In this document: positions 10,362 through 20,408 of the stretch, in pieces
Position numbering within the stretch: the stretch's first letter is position 1
Layout of the letters: each line of letters starts with the position of its first letter
DNA from: Pseudomonas sp. MTM4
Lineage (GTDB): Bacteria; Pseudomonadota; Gammaproteobacteria; Pseudomonadales; Pseudomonadaceae
NCBI RefSeq assembly: GCF_019355055.1
Contig: NZ_CP048411.1
Coordinates: 4,077,001-4,141,000, forward strand
Direction of reading: 5' to 3'
Length of the DNA: 64,000 bases
Made by a program: the position numbers and the translations under genes
Notes under the pieces: generated by a model
Database searches by the model: none
What the model saw: only the letters and a program-made list of their open reading frames with translations
Told to the model about the DNA's origin: nothing

Positions 10362-13300
10362 TCAAGCTGTCCTTTCCGGGCTTGCCAATACCGTATAGAC
10401 GGCCGGCAGAACGAATAGCGTGAAAAGTGTGCCGATGGTCATGCCCGTGGCGATCACCGTTCCGATGTCGAAGCGGCTGACGGCTCCGGCACCACTGGCC
10501 AGGATCAGCGGAACCATGCCGAATACCGTTGCTGCCGTCGTCATCAGGACCGGTCTCAGTCGAATCGCTGCCGCTTCTTCTACCGCTTCGCGGCGGCTCA
10601 TACCCTGCTCGCGGCGTAGCTGATTGGCGAACTCGACGATCATGATGCCGTGCTTGCTGATCAGCCCGATCAGCGTCACCAGTCCGACCTGGGTATAGAT
10701 GTTCATGGTCGACAGGCCGAGAAAGAGCGGCACCAGCGCGCCACAGATCGACAGCGGCACCGTGATCAGAATCACCAGCGGATCGCGGAAGCTCTCGAAC
10801 TGCGCCGCCAGCACCAAGAAGATAACGGCCAGCGCGAGAGCGAAAGTCGTGTACAGGGCGGTCCCCTCCTGAATGTACTGGCGCGACGCACCGGCGTAAT
10901 CGAAGGTGAATCCCTGCGGCGCTTCTTCTTGAGCGATGCTGAGCAGCGTGTCGATGGCCTCGCCCATGCTGACGATCGGGAAGCCCTGTATCGTCGCGGC
11001 GTTGAGCTGCTGGAACTGCTTCAACTGCGTCGGCCGGGCCCGGTCATGGATCTTGATCAGCGTCGACAAGGGCACCATCTCGCCCTGGTCGTTCTTCACG
11101 TAGTAGTTCTTCAGCCAGCCGGGATTGTCCCGGTAGGCTCTTTCGACCTGGGCGATCACCTTGTAACTGCGACCCTCGATGGTGAAGCGGTTGATCTCGC
11201 TTTCGCCGAGCAAGGTGGCAAGCGTCACGCCAAGGTCTTCCATCGTTACGCCCATTTGCGCGGCCTTTTCGCGGTCGATATCGACGACGATTTCGGGTTT
11301 GTCGAACGCCAGATCCACGTCGAGGAAGGCGAACTTGCCGGACGCTTCGGCTCTTTCCTTGATGCGCTCGGTGACCTGCAGAAGCGACTCGTAGTCGCTC
11401 GCGGTGTTGATCACGAACTGAAAGGGAAGGCCTTCGCCAGTGCCGGGCAAGGATGGGAGGTTGAAGCCGAACACCTGCAAGCCAGGAATGCTGTCGAGCT
11501 TGGCCTGGACCTCCGGCAATACCTCCATCTGGGTACGCTCGCGTTCATCCCAAGGCTTCATCAAAAACCCGCCAATGCCGCTCTGGACACCGTCGAACCC
11601 GTTGATCTGGAACCAGGAGTAGTACTCGGGGAAGGATTTGAAGATTTCCAGGAATTGGTCGGTATATGCGTTCAGATAATCGAGGTTGGTCGTTTGCGGT
11701 GCGCTGGCCATCATGAAGATGATGCCTTGATCCTCTTCTGGAGCCAGTTCGCTTTCGGTGAATGTGAGCAGAACCGGAATCAGCCCGAGCACGATCACCG
11801 CGAACACCAGCACCACCGGGCGGGTATTCAGCGTGCCATGCAGGGCGCGCTGGTACCGCAGCTTCAGCCGGTCGAACAGCATGTCCAGCCGGTGCGCCAG
11901 GCCCGTCGAGTTCTCTTCATGACGCAACAGCCGCGAGCACATCATGGGCGACAACGTCAGCGCCACAATGCCTGAAATCAGCACCGCGCCGGCCAGCGTC
12001 AGTGCGAATTCCTGGAACAGCGCGCCGGTCAGTCCTTGCAGAAAGCCGATGGGCGCATACACAGCCGCCAGGGTGACGGTCATGCTGACCACCGGCATGG
12101 CGATCTCGCGCGCCCCGTCGATGGCTGCCTGGAAGGGTGTCTTGCCTTGTTCGATGTGTCGGTGGATGTTTTCGACCACGACGATGGCGTCGTCCACCAC
12201 CAGGCCGATCGCCAGCACCATGGCTAGCAACGTCAGCAGGTTGATCGAATAACCCATGGTCTGCATAAAGAACATCACGCCAATCATCGACAGCGGAATG
12301 GTCACCACCGGAATCAGTACCGAACGCAGCGAGCCGAGGAACAGGAAGACAACGATGATGACGATGACCACCGCCTCGGCGAGGGTTTTCACCACTTCAT
12401 CAATGGACGCCTGGATGAAACGCGTGGCGTCATAGGCGATAGTAACCTTCAGATTCGGTGGCAGTTGCGATTCGATCTCCGGCATCACTGCACGCACTTC
12501 GCGGATCACATCCAGCGGGTTGGCGCTCGGCGTGCTCTTGACGCCGATGTAGACCGATGGGATGCCGTCGAACGAGCTGATGGCGTTATAGCTCTCGGCG
12601 CCCATTTCGACCCGTGCGACATCGCCGAGCAGCACGCGACTGTCGCCCTGGGTTTTCAGCGGAATCGCCGCAAAGGCTTCCGGCGTCTTCAGGTCGGTGT
12701 TGGCATTGATGCTGGTGACGACATATTGGCCTTTCACCTCGCCGGCAGCGGAAAGGAAGTTGTATTGACGCACCGCCTCGTTCACGTCGCTTGCGGACAG
12801 GCCATGGGCGGCGAGTTTCACCGGGTCCAGCCAAAGCCGCATGGCGAAGACCTGATTGCCGAGAATCTCCGCCTCGGCCATGCCGGGCAGGGTGGCCAGC
12901 TTCGGCTGAATCACCCGCGATAGGTAATCGGTGATTTGCGGATTGCTCAGCTGCTCGCTGTAGAAGCTGATGTACATGAGCGCGGTCGAGTCGGCGGCCT
13001 GCTTGTTCAGCACCGGGTCTTCGGCGTTCTGCGGCAGCTGGTTCTTTACCGAGTTGGCCTGGCTCAACAGCTCGGTGTAGAGCCGGTCAGTGTCGGCGCC
13101 GATGCGCGCATAAACCGAGATGACCGACAGGTTCTGCCGGCTCACCGAGGTCATGTAATCCACGCCTTCGGCGCTGGCCAGACTCTGCTGCAGTGGTTGG
13201 GTGATATAGCCCTGAATCGTTTCGGCGTTGGCGCCGGGATAGGCGGTGGTCACCGTGATCAGCGCGCTTTCCATCTGCGGATACTGACGAATCACCAGGC

Positions 13301-13391
13301 TGTTGAACGCCTGGAAGCCGAGCAGCACGATCAGCAGGCTGACCACGCTGGCCAGCACCGGGCGGCGAATGAATGGGTCGGTAAAAGCCAT
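10362..13391 (-). CDS. mexW: RND multidrug efflux inner-membrane pump (MexW-like)
   Basis: The 1009-residue protein is full length for AcrB/MexB-type pumps: FTDPFIRRPVLASVVSLLIVLLG, two large periplasmic loops, and the TM4 proton-relay aspartates D400-D401 in LAIGLVVDDAIVVVENI. It is an H+-driven trimeric exporter. It lies 24 bases after the membrane-fusion gene; no outer-membrane channel gene follows, as for P. aeruginosa mexVW, which uses OprM. The mexW name rests on this arrangement and on the gene neighbourhood; MexI-like pumps are the alternative. Substrates cannot be read. Confidence 0.9.
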   Translation of the reverse strand: MAFTDPFIRRPVLASVVSLLIVLLGFQAFNSLVIRQYPQMESALITVTTAYPGANAETIQGYITQPLQQSLASAEGVDYMTSVSRQNLSVISVYARIGADTDRLYTELLSQANSVKNQLPQNAEDPVLNKQAADSTALMYISFYSEQLSNPQITDYLSRVIQPKLATLPGMAEAEILGNQVFAMRLWLDPVKLAAHGLSASDVNEAVRQYNFLSAAGEVKGQYVVTSINANTDLKTPEAFAAIPLKTQGDSRVLLGDVARVEMGAESYNAISSFDGIPSVYIGVKSTPSANPLDVIREVRAVMPEIESQLPPNLKVTIAYDATRFIQASIDEVVKTLAEAVVIVIIVVFLFLGSLRSVLIPVVTIPLSMIGVMFFMQTMGYSINLLTLLAMVLAIGLVVDDAIVVVENIHRHIEQGKTPFQAAIDGAREIAMPVVSMTVTLAAVYAPIGFLQGLTGALFQEFALTLAGAVLISGIVALTLSPMMCSRLLRHEENSTGLAHRLDMLFDRLKLRYQRALHGTLNTRPVVLVFAVIVLGLIPVLLTFTESELAPEEDQGIIFMMASAPQTTNLDYLNAYTDQFLEIFKSFPEYYSWFQINGFDGVQSGIGGFLMKPWDERERTQMEVLPEVQAKLDSIPGLQVFGFNLPSLPGTGEGLPFQFVINTASDYESLLQVTERIKERAEASGKFAFLDVDLAFDKPEIVVDIDREKAAQMGVTMEDLGVTLATLLGESEINRFTIEGRSYKVIAQVERAYRDNPGWLKNYYVKNDQGEMVPLSTLIKIHDRARPTQLKQFQQLNAATIQGFPIVSMGEAIDTLLSIAQEEAPQGFTFDYAGASRQYIQEGTALYTTFALALAVIFLVLAAQFESFRDPLVILITVPLSICGALVPLFLGLSTMNIYTQVGLVTLIGLISKHGIMIVEFANQLRREQGMSRREAVEEAAAIRLRPVLMTTAATVFGMVPLILASGAGAVSRFDIGTVIATGMTIGTLFTLFVLPAVYTVLASPERTA

Positions 13392-13415
13392 GAGGATGTC
13401 TTTCCTGTGTCGACG

Positions 13416-14570
13416 TCAGCGGGCGTCGGAGCCGTTGTTCGGCTCGAGTTCGAGCGTGCGCTTGTCGGCGATGGCCACGTGAGTGCCTGTGTCCAGCTTG
13501 AGCTGGCCGGCAATCACCACCTGTTCGCCGGCATCGAGTCCGTCGAGTATCACCACGCGGCCGTCGCGCCGCTCACCGGTTTCGACGAAGCGACGTTCTA
13601 CCACTAGATAAGGTTCGTTGCGCTCGGGCGCTTCGTCGCCTTCCTCGGGTTCGGGCGCCTGGCCTTCCTTTACCAGCAGCACCGAATTGCCGTACAGCGT
13701 GTAGGTGATGGCAGTTTCCGGCACAACGACCTGGGGCTCGTCGTCCGGCAACAGCACCTGCAGGTCCGCGAACATGCCGGGCAGCAGCCGCTCACCGGGA
13801 TTGGCCAGCTCCGCGCGCACCTGGATGTTGCGGGTGGTGACGTCCACCTTGGGATTCAGGGCGACGAGGTTGCCCGTGAACCGCTCGCCGGGAAAAGCCG
13901 GCACCTGGATGTGCACAGGCAGGCCGATGGCGAGCGAGGGCACCTGTTGTTCGGCCACGTAGAAGTCGACGAACAAGGTGGACAGGTCCTGTAGCGTCGC
14001 GATCGGCGTACCGGCGGCGACGAAGTCACCAACGTCCACCTGTCGAATGCCGATGGTTCCGGAAAAGGGCGCAAGAGTGCGTTTCTTCGCCAGGCTGGCC
14101 TTCAGCTGTGCGACCGTGGCCGCTGCTTTCTGCGATTCGGCATTGAGCCGATCGTATTCGCTGCGTGATATGGCTTGGCGGTCGACCAGGCTGCGCGCTC
14201 GCTCGAACTCCACTTTCGCCAGATGCAGATCGGCTTCGGCGGCAATCAGGCTCGCCTGTTCGATTTCACTGTCGAGCAGAACGATTGGCTGACCCTTGTT
14301 GACCTTTTCGCCCGAGCGGAACTGTACGTCGCTGACGGTGCCGACGACCTCTACGGATAGATCGATGCCCTGGAAAGCCGTGAGCGTGCCGATCGCCGAA
14401 AGTTGGCGTTGCCACGGCTGTCGGCGCGACTCCACGACCTCGACGTTGACGGGCGGCTTCGGGGCCTTGAACTGTTGGATCTGCGTGTAGATGGAATTGA
14501 ACTTGATGGCGGCGAGAATCAATACAACGACAATCACCGCGCCCAGCATGAGCAGCATGCGGCGCAACAT
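13416..14570 (-). CDS. mexV: RND efflux periplasmic adaptor (MexV-like)
   Basis: The 384-residue protein has an N-terminal membrane anchor (MLRRMLLMLGAVIVVVLILAA), a lipoyl-like half motif (DLSVEVVGTVSDVQFRSGEKVNKGQPIVLLD), a helical hairpin (~100-150), the second half motif (LAPFSGTIGIRQVDVGDFV) and beta-barrel regions. It links the inner-membrane pump to an outer-membrane channel. An acidic stretch (PEPEEGDEAPERNEP) near residue 310 is a local oddity in the C-terminal part. AGGGAATACGGAAA precedes the ATG. Confidence 0.9.
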   Translation of the reverse strand: MLRRMLLMLGAVIVVVLILAAIKFNSIYTQIQQFKAPKPPVNVEVVESRRQPWQRQLSAIGTLTAFQGIDLSVEVVGTVSDVQFRSGEKVNKGQPIVLLDSEIEQASLIAAEADLHLAKVEFERARSLVDRQAISRSEYDRLNAESQKAAATVAQLKASLAKKRTLAPFSGTIGIRQVDVGDFVAAGTPIATLQDLSTLFVDFYVAEQQVPSLAIGLPVHIQVPAFPGERFTGNLVALNPKVDVTTRNIQVRAELANPGERLLPGMFADLQVLLPDDEPQVVVPETAITYTLYGNSVLLVKEGQAPEPEEGDEAPERNEPYLVVERRFVETGERRDGRVVILDGLDAGEQVVIAGQLKLDTGTHVAIADKRTLELEPNNGSDAR

Positions 14571-14868
14571 TTTCCGTATTCCCTGGAGTGGTGGGCCGGC
14601 TGACTACTGCCATGAACGAGGCAGCCGTGCGGGTAAACACTGGATCACCGAATGCCGCCCTGACGGGATGCTCGGCCTTTTACTGTTCCGACCGGTGGGG
14701 TCGGAGAACAGCGAAATTAGTCCTGAATCGAATGTATGTAAAGCAGTCGATAGATAGGCCCGACGTGCAGTCTTGGGCGCGCAAACAAGAGGGGTAGAGC
14801 GGTGCGTCCAGCATCCGCCGTCACCGGCCCGCTTTTTGGCGAGGCCGGTGGGTCAGGGCAGGTTTGCG
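14571..14868. other. Intergenic region with hairpins
   Basis: No coding sequence is supported here. A strong palindrome, CTGTTCCGACC (14683-14693) with GGTCGGAGAACAG (14699-14711), lies upstream of mexV. CACCGGCC (14822-14829) with GGCCGGTG (14843-14850) lies just past the chemoreceptor stop codon and may act as its terminator, though it lacks a T run. Confidence 0.5.
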
Positions 14869-16494
14869 TCAGCCTGCGAGACGGTGAGTCACTTCACTGA
14901 GCTGCGCCGACAAGCCGTGCAGGTTCTGGCTGGCTTTTTCGGTGCGCTCGACGTTGCTCTGATTGGTGGTGGCGATTGCGGTGATCTCGGTGAGGTTGCG
15001 TGAGATGTCTTCCGCCACAGAGGTTTGTTCCTCGGCAGCGGTGGCGATCTGCCGGTTCATATCGCGAATCGCTTCGACTTCCAGCGTGATGCGTTGAAGC
15101 ATGCTGCCCGCTTCGGTCACCCGCTCGACTCCTTCATCGCTACGGCTCTGGCCGTTTTCGATCGCGCGCACTGCATCCACCGCGCCGGTCTGCACTGTAT
15201 CGATGATCTGGTGAATCTCGGCGGTGGAGTCGGCCGTGCGCCGGGCCAGCGTGCGCACTTCGTCGGCCACGACGGCGAATCCACGGCCCGCGTCGCCAGC
15301 CCGTGCCGCTTCGATGGCGGCGTTCAGGGCCAGCAGATTGGTTTGATCGGCGATGCCGCGTATGACCTCCAATACCTTGCCGATTCGACCACTGTCAGCC
15401 TCCAGACGGCGAATGACGTCGGCCGTATTGCTGATCTCGCCACGCATGTGGGTGATCGTCTGAATGGTCGAGCGCATCATGCTTTCGCCCTGCTGCGCCG
15501 AGTGGTCGGCAGCGTCTGCGGCGCGCGCGGCGTCAGCGGCGTGGCGTGCCACTTCTTGAGCCGTAGCGGACATTTCGTGCATGGCGGTTGCGACCTGATC
15601 GGTGCGAGAGAACTGTTCGCGGGTGCCTTGGCCCATCAGCGCCGCGATGGCGTTCAGTTCGCCGCTGGCATTGTCTAGGTCCGAGGTGCTGCGCTGCAGG
15701 CGGGTGAATGTATCAGCGAGAAAGTCACGCAGAATGTTCGCGGCCGCTGCTAGACGTCCTAGTTCGTCGGTACGGCTGGTGTCGACGTGTTCGCTGAAGT
15801 TGCCCTGGCTGAGTTTGGCGATGTGGTCGATCAGATGACGGATCGGGTTAATCAATTGGCGATTGACTAGCCACAGGCTGAGAAGCGCGACCAGCGCGCC
15901 AGCGATGACCATGATCAGCGACCCGGAGATGATGGCCTGGTCGGCGGCGTGGCCGATTTCATCGGAGCTGTGCAGCGCTGACTCACGCAGCTGTTCGACC
16001 AGAGCGCTCAGCTGTTCGCTGGTGGCGCGGTCGATGCCCTGAACGGATTCATCGCCTGCTACCGGATCGTTACCAGCGGCGATATAAGCATCGCGCCCGG
16101 CTCGATACTCGACACCGAGAGCGCGATGTTCTGCTCGTAGCGTTTCGATCTTGCTCGACAGGTCCGGTCTGTGGCTGCTCAGTTGTACGAGCGTGGACAG
16201 TAGCTCCTGGACCTTGCGCTCCTGCTTTTCGAAGCTCTGCCAATACTTATTCATGGCATCAGACGATTTTCCACGCAGCAGGATGTTCTTCCATTCCTGC
16301 ACCTGTACCTTGAATTCCAGATTGGCTTCGTCAATCAATCGCGACGCTTCGACCGGCCCTTTCAGCAGAGTCTGGTATGCCGAAATATCCTTGGACAGGA
16401 AGAAAAAACTGGCGAGGGCGATCACGAGCATCACCAGCAGGCTGGCGCCGATCAGACCCAGTAACTGAGCCCGTAGGGATTTTTTCAGAAACAT
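14869..16494 (-). CDS. Methyl-accepting chemotaxis protein
   Basis: The 541-residue inner-membrane chemoreceptor has TM1 (about 11-31), a periplasmic helical domain of ~150 residues (four-helix type is likely), TM2 (about 193-213), a HAMP domain ([24 protein letters not shown]) and a cytoplasmic signalling hairpin with the conserved tip [36 protein letters not shown]. There is no C-terminal CheR pentapeptide. I chose ATG 16494, which puts the basic [10 protein letters not shown] before TM1; an upstream ATG adds 21 residues without hydrophobic or ribosome-site support. A FliA-type promoter lies 89 bases upstream. The ligand is unknown. Confidence 0.93.
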   Translation of the reverse strand: MFLKKSLRAQLLGLIGASLLVMLVIALASFFFLSKDISAYQTLLKGPVEASRLIDEANLEFKVQVQEWKNILLRGKSSDAMNKYWQSFEKQERKVQELLSTLVQLSSHRPDLSSKIETLRAEHRALGVEYRAGRDAYIAAGNDPVAGDESVQGIDRATSEQLSALVEQLRESALHSSDEIGHAADQAIISGSLIMVIAGALVALLSLWLVNRQLINPIRHLIDHIAKLSQGNFSEHVDTSRTDELGRLAAAANILRDFLADTFTRLQRSTSDLDNASGELNAIAALMGQGTREQFSRTDQVATAMHEMSATAQEVARHAADAARAADAADHSAQQGESMMRSTIQTITHMRGEISNTADVIRRLEADSGRIGKVLEVIRGIADQTNLLALNAAIEAARAGDAGRGFAVVADEVRTLARRTADSTAEIHQIIDTVQTGAVDAVRAIENGQSRSDEGVERVTEAGSMLQRITLEVEAIRDMNRQIATAAEEQTSVAEDISRNLTEITAIATTNQSNVERTEKASQNLHGLSAQLSEVTHRLAG

Positions 16495-16545
16495 CAGAGC
16501 ATTCTCGTATCGAGTAGGTGCGCTTGCACTAATGGCAAGAACTAA

Positions 16546-16573
16546 CCGGGCGCTCACAAGGGTGACCGCCCGG
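16546..16573. terminator. Hairpin downstream of the DUF1513 gene
   Basis: CCGGGCG (16546-16552) and CGCCCGG (16567-16573) can pair. It lies between the DUF1513 stop codon and the chemoreceptor start; in the direction of these genes no T run follows, so termination is uncertain. Confidence 0.4.
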
Positions 16574-16582
16574 TCGCTTTGT

Positions 16583-16609
16583 TTTTCGGCGCATCGTCTC
16601 GATACTTGA
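16583..16609 (-). promoter_or_regulatory. FliA (sigma28) promoter of the chemoreceptor gene
   Basis: Read on the minus strand: TCAAGTAT, 11 bases, GCCGAAAA, against TAAAGTTT-N11-GCCGATAA. It starts right after the DUF1513 stop codon and lies 89 bases upstream of the chemoreceptor ATG. Confidence 0.65.
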
Positions 16610-16615
16610 GGACTT

Positions 16616-17710
16616 TCAGACCAGGCGCAAATGGTTGTCCCAGAGCCCTGCCGGTAGTTGCAGCGGGCTACTGACGAAGCGCTCGCCCTGGCAGTCGACC
16701 AATCGGCAACGACCTTGTCCCGAACTCACCACGAAGCCCTGTTCGACCGCCGCGACGCCGGCGCAATCGGGCAGGTGAATTTCTTCGCGCAGCGCAGCAC
16801 TGTCCAGATCCCAGATGAAGACCTTATTGCCGCGCGGCGCCGTCACGGCCAGCAGGCGCAGCGGGTCATTGATCGCCAGGCTGGCGGTGTACTGGTTCAT
16901 CGTCTGGCGCTGCGCTTCACCCAGCGGGAACGCCTGGAACGCCTCACCGGGACGCTTGATCGCTAGCAGCGGGACCGCATCCATGGGATCGCCTTCGTAC
17001 TGCTGGCCGGAAACCACAGTGCCGTCCTCGCCAACCGCAAGGTGACGCACGCTGTTCATCTGCTCGGGCAGCTGCTCCTTGCTGATCAGCGTACCGTCGC
17101 GATGGAGCAGCACCAAGCTCGGCTCCATGGCATCGAGATTCATCATCTCGCGACTGTCGGCCTCGGTGCGGATGCCGCCATTGGCAATCACCAGGGTCTC
17201 GCCGTCGGGCATCCACAGCAGCTGATGCGGGCCGATGCCATGGCTGGAGTGTTCGCCTTCGCGGACCAGCCGGCGCTCCTCTACGCGGTAGATGCCAATC
17301 ACTCCGCGACCGGCATCGGTGGTGTCGTTCTCAGTGGCGTAGAACAGGTCGCCGCTGGCATGAAACACGCCGTGCCCATAGAAGTGGCGGTCGGGTGGCG
17401 AGGCGATGACCTGTAGCAGGGTGCCGTCCCGGCTGTCGATCAGATAGCTTTCGCGGCTCGGCCTGCGCCCGACGAAGACCGCCAGCGGCAGATGCGGATG
17501 GACATAAACGTCATGGCAACGCTCATTGACCGGCGTGGCGAACACGCGGCTGCCGTCGAGCCGATAGCCGACCGCGTAATGACGGCCATCGGCATCGTCG
17601 CGCGCCGAGAGCAGCAGTGGTTGCGCGCTGTGGCGGGTCAGTGTCCAGCCACCGACGGCGGAGGCTGCGACCACGGCACCGCCCAGTCCGAGAAAGGCTC
17701 TACGTTTCAT
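16616..17710 (-). CDS. DUF1513 periplasmic protein (Tat signal)
   Basis: The 364-residue protein begins [22 protein letters not shown], a twin-arginine (RRAFL) export signal. The body is beta-rich with repeated blades ([56 protein letters not shown]), consistent with a beta-propeller. DUF1513 genes are usually found at the end of imelysin/di-heme oxidoreductase clusters linked to iron, as here. The start codon comes one base after the imelysin stop codon, so the two are translationally coupled. Biochemical role is unknown. Confidence 0.88.
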   Translation of the reverse strand: MKRRAFLGLGGAVVAASAVGGWTLTRHSAQPLLLSARDDADGRHYAVGYRLDGSRVFATPVNERCHDVYVHPHLPLAVFVGRRPSRESYLIDSRDGTLLQVIASPPDRHFYGHGVFHASGDLFYATENDTTDAGRGVIGIYRVEERRLVREGEHSSHGIGPHQLLWMPDGETLVIANGGIRTEADSREMMNLDAMEPSLVLLHRDGTLISKEQLPEQMNSVRHLAVGEDGTVVSGQQYEGDPMDAVPLLAIKRPGEAFQAFPLGEAQRQTMNQYTASLAINDPLRLLAVTAPRGNKVFIWDLDSAALREEIHLPDCAGVAAVEQGFVVSSGQGRCRLVDCQGERFVSSPLQLPAGLWDNHLRLV

Positions 17711-17711
17711 A

Positions 17712-18785
17712 TCAGTCTCCGTCGTGAGCGTTGAAGCCGATCTGCACGCCCAGCGCGCGGGCCAGTTCGGTCTGATGCAAGCGGTGTAGTACGTCGATGT
17801 CTTGGTACAGCGCGTTCAACCGTTCGCGACCGGCCTCGTCGGCGATCAGTTCGCTGAACGGCAGCATGATGTCCGTCAGGTGTTGGCGGGCCGTCGCGTA
17901 GGCGACGTCGATGCGTTTGACCAAGTCGCTCTGATCGGCAGGCACCAAGCGTTTGAAGCCGTTGTCATCGGCGCCTTGCCAGAGTTTTTGTGCGCCGGCG
18001 AGGGCGGCGTCGATGCTGCCGAGCGTCGCATCGCTGCGCCAGGCTTCGGCCTGGAAAGGCTGCGGAAAGCCCTTGGTCTGGCGACCCAGCGGGGCGCCGA
18101 GCTTTTTCTTCAGACCGTCCAGCGCGGTGACCTGTACGCGCAACAGATCGGCGATGGCTTCCTGCGATTCGGCGTAGCGCTCATTGGGAAACTCGCTGAG
18201 CTGCGCGACCATGCCGCCTTCGGCCTGCCACTGCTCGAGCATGTTCGCAGCGAGCTTTTGCTGGTGTTCACCGATAGCAACGAGCAACGGGCAGTGGCGC
18301 GCCTTGACCTCGGCGTCCTGCAGGTCGACGGCCTTGTCGAACAGCACGTATTCATACGCCGAAAGGCCCTGCAGCACGACGCTCGCATTTTCCAGATCGG
18401 CCTGGGTCAGCTGAGGATTCTTCTTCAGCAGGGCGGTGACCTGCCGGCCCACGAGATTTTTCTTGTCGGGCCAGAATTGCACCTGCCAGGCCCGGTTGCC
18501 TTCACCCATCGGCCCGATCAGCAGCGGCTGTAGGCCTGCCCAGGCAAATTGGGCCTGTACGAACGCCTTGCGTGCATCGTCCAACTCTTCGTTGCCCGCG
18601 CAAAAGGCGATACCGCTCGCGGCCATGCGCCGGTTGGTTTCGGCCCACTGGGTATAGGAGGGCAGCAAGACCTCATCAGCCAGGCTCTTGCTCGTTTCGG
18701 TGAAAGGGTCGGACGGCGCGCAGGCGCTCAACATCAGGCCCAGCGCTGTGGCGGAAAGGATTGAAAGGTAACGGTTGGAAGACAT
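17712..18785 (-). CDS. Imelysin family lipoprotein
   Basis: The 357-residue protein has a lipoprotein signal (GLMLSACAPSDP, lipidated Cys at ~22) and imelysin-type helical regions (QAQFAWAGLQPLLIGPMGEGNRAWQVQFWPDKKN; LQGLSAYEYVLFDKA). In the second motif the family GxHxxE consensus reads GLSAYEYVLF, so the putative metal histidine is replaced by Ala-Tyr. ATG 18785 has GAGGAG directly upstream and is preferred over an in-frame start five codons earlier. It belongs to the iron-linked cluster 16616-21752. Confidence 0.87.
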   Translation of the reverse strand: MSSNRYLSILSATALGLMLSACAPSDPFTETSKSLADEVLLPSYTQWAETNRRMAASGIAFCAGNEELDDARKAFVQAQFAWAGLQPLLIGPMGEGNRAWQVQFWPDKKNLVGRQVTALLKKNPQLTQADLENASVVLQGLSAYEYVLFDKAVDLQDAEVKARHCPLLVAIGEHQQKLAANMLEQWQAEGGMVAQLSEFPNERYAESQEAIADLLRVQVTALDGLKKKLGAPLGRQTKGFPQPFQAEAWRSDATLGSIDAALAGAQKLWQGADDNGFKRLVPADQSDLVKRIDVAYATARQHLTDIMLPFSELIADEAGRERLNALYQDIDVLHRLHQTELARALGVQIGFNAHDGD

Positions 18786-18820
18786 GGTGCTCCTCGGCAA
18801 GGCGGGACGCCGGTTGATCG

Positions 18821-20236
18821 CTAGAGTGATTCGAGAAAGGCCAGCAGGGCGCTGCGTTCATCGCTGTCGAAGTCGAGCACGGCCTGTTTGGCTCGTTCCG
18901 CTTCGCCGCCGTGCCAGAGTATGGCTTCGAGCAGGTTGCGTGCCCGTCCGTCATGTAGAAACTGGGTGTGGCCGCTGACCGCTTCGGTCATGCCGATGCC
19001 CCACAGCGGTGGGGTGCGCCAGTCGCTGCCACTGGCTTCGAATTCCGGCCGGTGATCGGCAAGCCCTTCGCCCATGTCATGCAACAAGAGATCGGTATAG
19101 GGGTGTATCACCTGATTGGCCAGTTCGGGCTCGGCGGCATCGCCGGTGGTGAAGGTGGGCACGTGGCAGCTCTGGCAGCCGGCGCGGTGGAACAATGTTT
19201 TGCCCTGCAGGACCTGCGGTGCGTCAACGTCGCGGCGTGCCGGTACACCTAGGTTGCGCGTGTAGAACGACACCAGACGGAGGATGTTGTCACTGACTTC
19301 CGGCTCGCCCCCGTGGGGCATGGTCAAGCAATCCGTTTGCCGATCGGTACAGCTGTTGCCGGCGAACAGACTCGTGGTCAGGCCCATGTCGTTGAAAAAC
19401 GCATCGGCATTCTGCTGGTTGAGGCTCGGTTGGCCGGCCTTCCAGCCGAAGCGGCCAATTGCGGTGTTGCGCGTGACCTGATCGAACACCCGGTTAGGGC
19501 GGCCGGAAATGCCGTCGCCGTTGCTGTCGTCCGGGTCGGCATTAGCCAGTAGCGCTGCTTCGGGAATGGCTTCCAGCAGACCCAGGCCGATCATTTGCGG
19601 TGCCACCCGGACGGAAAATTGCGTATCGGGATGCATGGGGCCGTAGCCGAGCTCGGTAATGGTCAGCTCTGGTTCGCGCAGCTCGACTTCGAATCCGTCG
19701 GTGAATCGCTCGGTTCGGGTGGTGTAGCTGAGCCGCACCTTGCCCTCCGGCATCACGCCGGGGATGGCCATGTCCTGCAACTGACCACCGTAGACGGGCT
19801 CCGGTGCTATGCCGCGCTCGCGGACAACCTCGGCGTGCTCGGCACCGGCGGGAATCGATAGCCGTACCAGCATGGAAACGGCATTGCCGCGCTCGGCATC
19901 GGCGGGATGGCCGCGACCGTCCTTGATGTGGCAGCTCTGACAGGCGTTGGTATTCATCAGCGGACCGAGGCCGTCGCGCGCTGTGGTCGAAGCCGGCGCA
20001 ATGACCCAGGGATTTCGGAAGAAGCTGTTGCCGACACTGAAATCCAGTCGCCTCACAGGCGATAGATTGGCAGAGGGCATCGAGAAGGCGTTCTGATCGA
20101 ACTTCATCACGGTCGCGCCACCGGCGGAAAGCGCTTCGCCCGGCTCGGCCTGCTCGAAGCGTGGCGCCTGCTCGCCGCAGGCGGCAAGACTCATGGCCAG
20201 CAGCAGGGCGATAGCAGAGCGAGAAAGCGGGTGCAT
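18821..20236 (-). CDS. Di-heme oxidoreductase family lipoprotein (DUF1111)
   Basis: The 471-residue protein has a lipoprotein signal (LLAMSLAACGEQ) and two c-type heme motifs, CQSCH in the N-terminal part (TNACQSCHIKDGRGHP) and CQSCH in the C-terminal part (AGCQSCHVPTF). The spacing and the motif PLWGIGMTEAVSGHTQFLHDGRARNLLEAILWHGGEAE are typical of the DHOR/DUF1111 family, distantly related to di-heme peroxidases. It is probably attached to the outer membrane facing the periplasm. Placement between two imelysin genes suggests a redox step in iron acquisition; that is inference. Confidence 0.9.
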   Translation of the reverse strand: MHPLSRSAIALLLAMSLAACGEQAPRFEQAEPGEALSAGGATVMKFDQNAFSMPSANLSPVRRLDFSVGNSFFRNPWVIAPASTTARDGLGPLMNTNACQSCHIKDGRGHPADAERGNAVSMLVRLSIPAGAEHAEVVRERGIAPEPVYGGQLQDMAIPGVMPEGKVRLSYTTRTERFTDGFEVELREPELTITELGYGPMHPDTQFSVRVAPQMIGLGLLEAIPEAALLANADPDDSNGDGISGRPNRVFDQVTRNTAIGRFGWKAGQPSLNQQNADAFFNDMGLTTSLFAGNSCTDRQTDCLTMPHGGEPEVSDNILRLVSFYTRNLGVPARRDVDAPQVLQGKTLFHRAGCQSCHVPTFTTGDAAEPELANQVIHPYTDLLLHDMGEGLADHRPEFEASGSDWRTPPLWGIGMTEAVSGHTQFLHDGRARNLLEAILWHGGEAERAKQAVLDFDSDERSALLAFLESL

Positions 20237-20369
20237 CAGGTGTACCTGGGCGTGTGACAGGGCGGCAATCTTAGCAGCCTAATGGAGTGTGAATAAGAGC
20301 AGTTTGCATTTGGTCTGGCTCTGGTTGCTACAGCTTGGCTGTTAGCGAAAGAGCGCACCATGAACGGCA

Positions 20370-20400
20370 TTCAGGGAGCGGCCTTGCACCGCTCCCTGAA
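20370..20400. terminator. Perfect 12-bp hairpin after the distal imelysin gene
   Basis: TTCAGGGAGCGG (20370-20381) and CCGCTCCCTGAA (20389-20400) enclose a 7-base loop just past the imelysin stop (20409). There is no T run on the coding side, so it may attenuate or stabilise the upstream mRNA rather than fully terminate. Confidence 0.6.
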
Positions 20401-20408
20401 ACACAGGA

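Noticed and set aside
10650..11975. 441-codon frame opposite the RND pump gene
   Set aside because: Antisense to MexW-like coding sequence and without a signal or domain.
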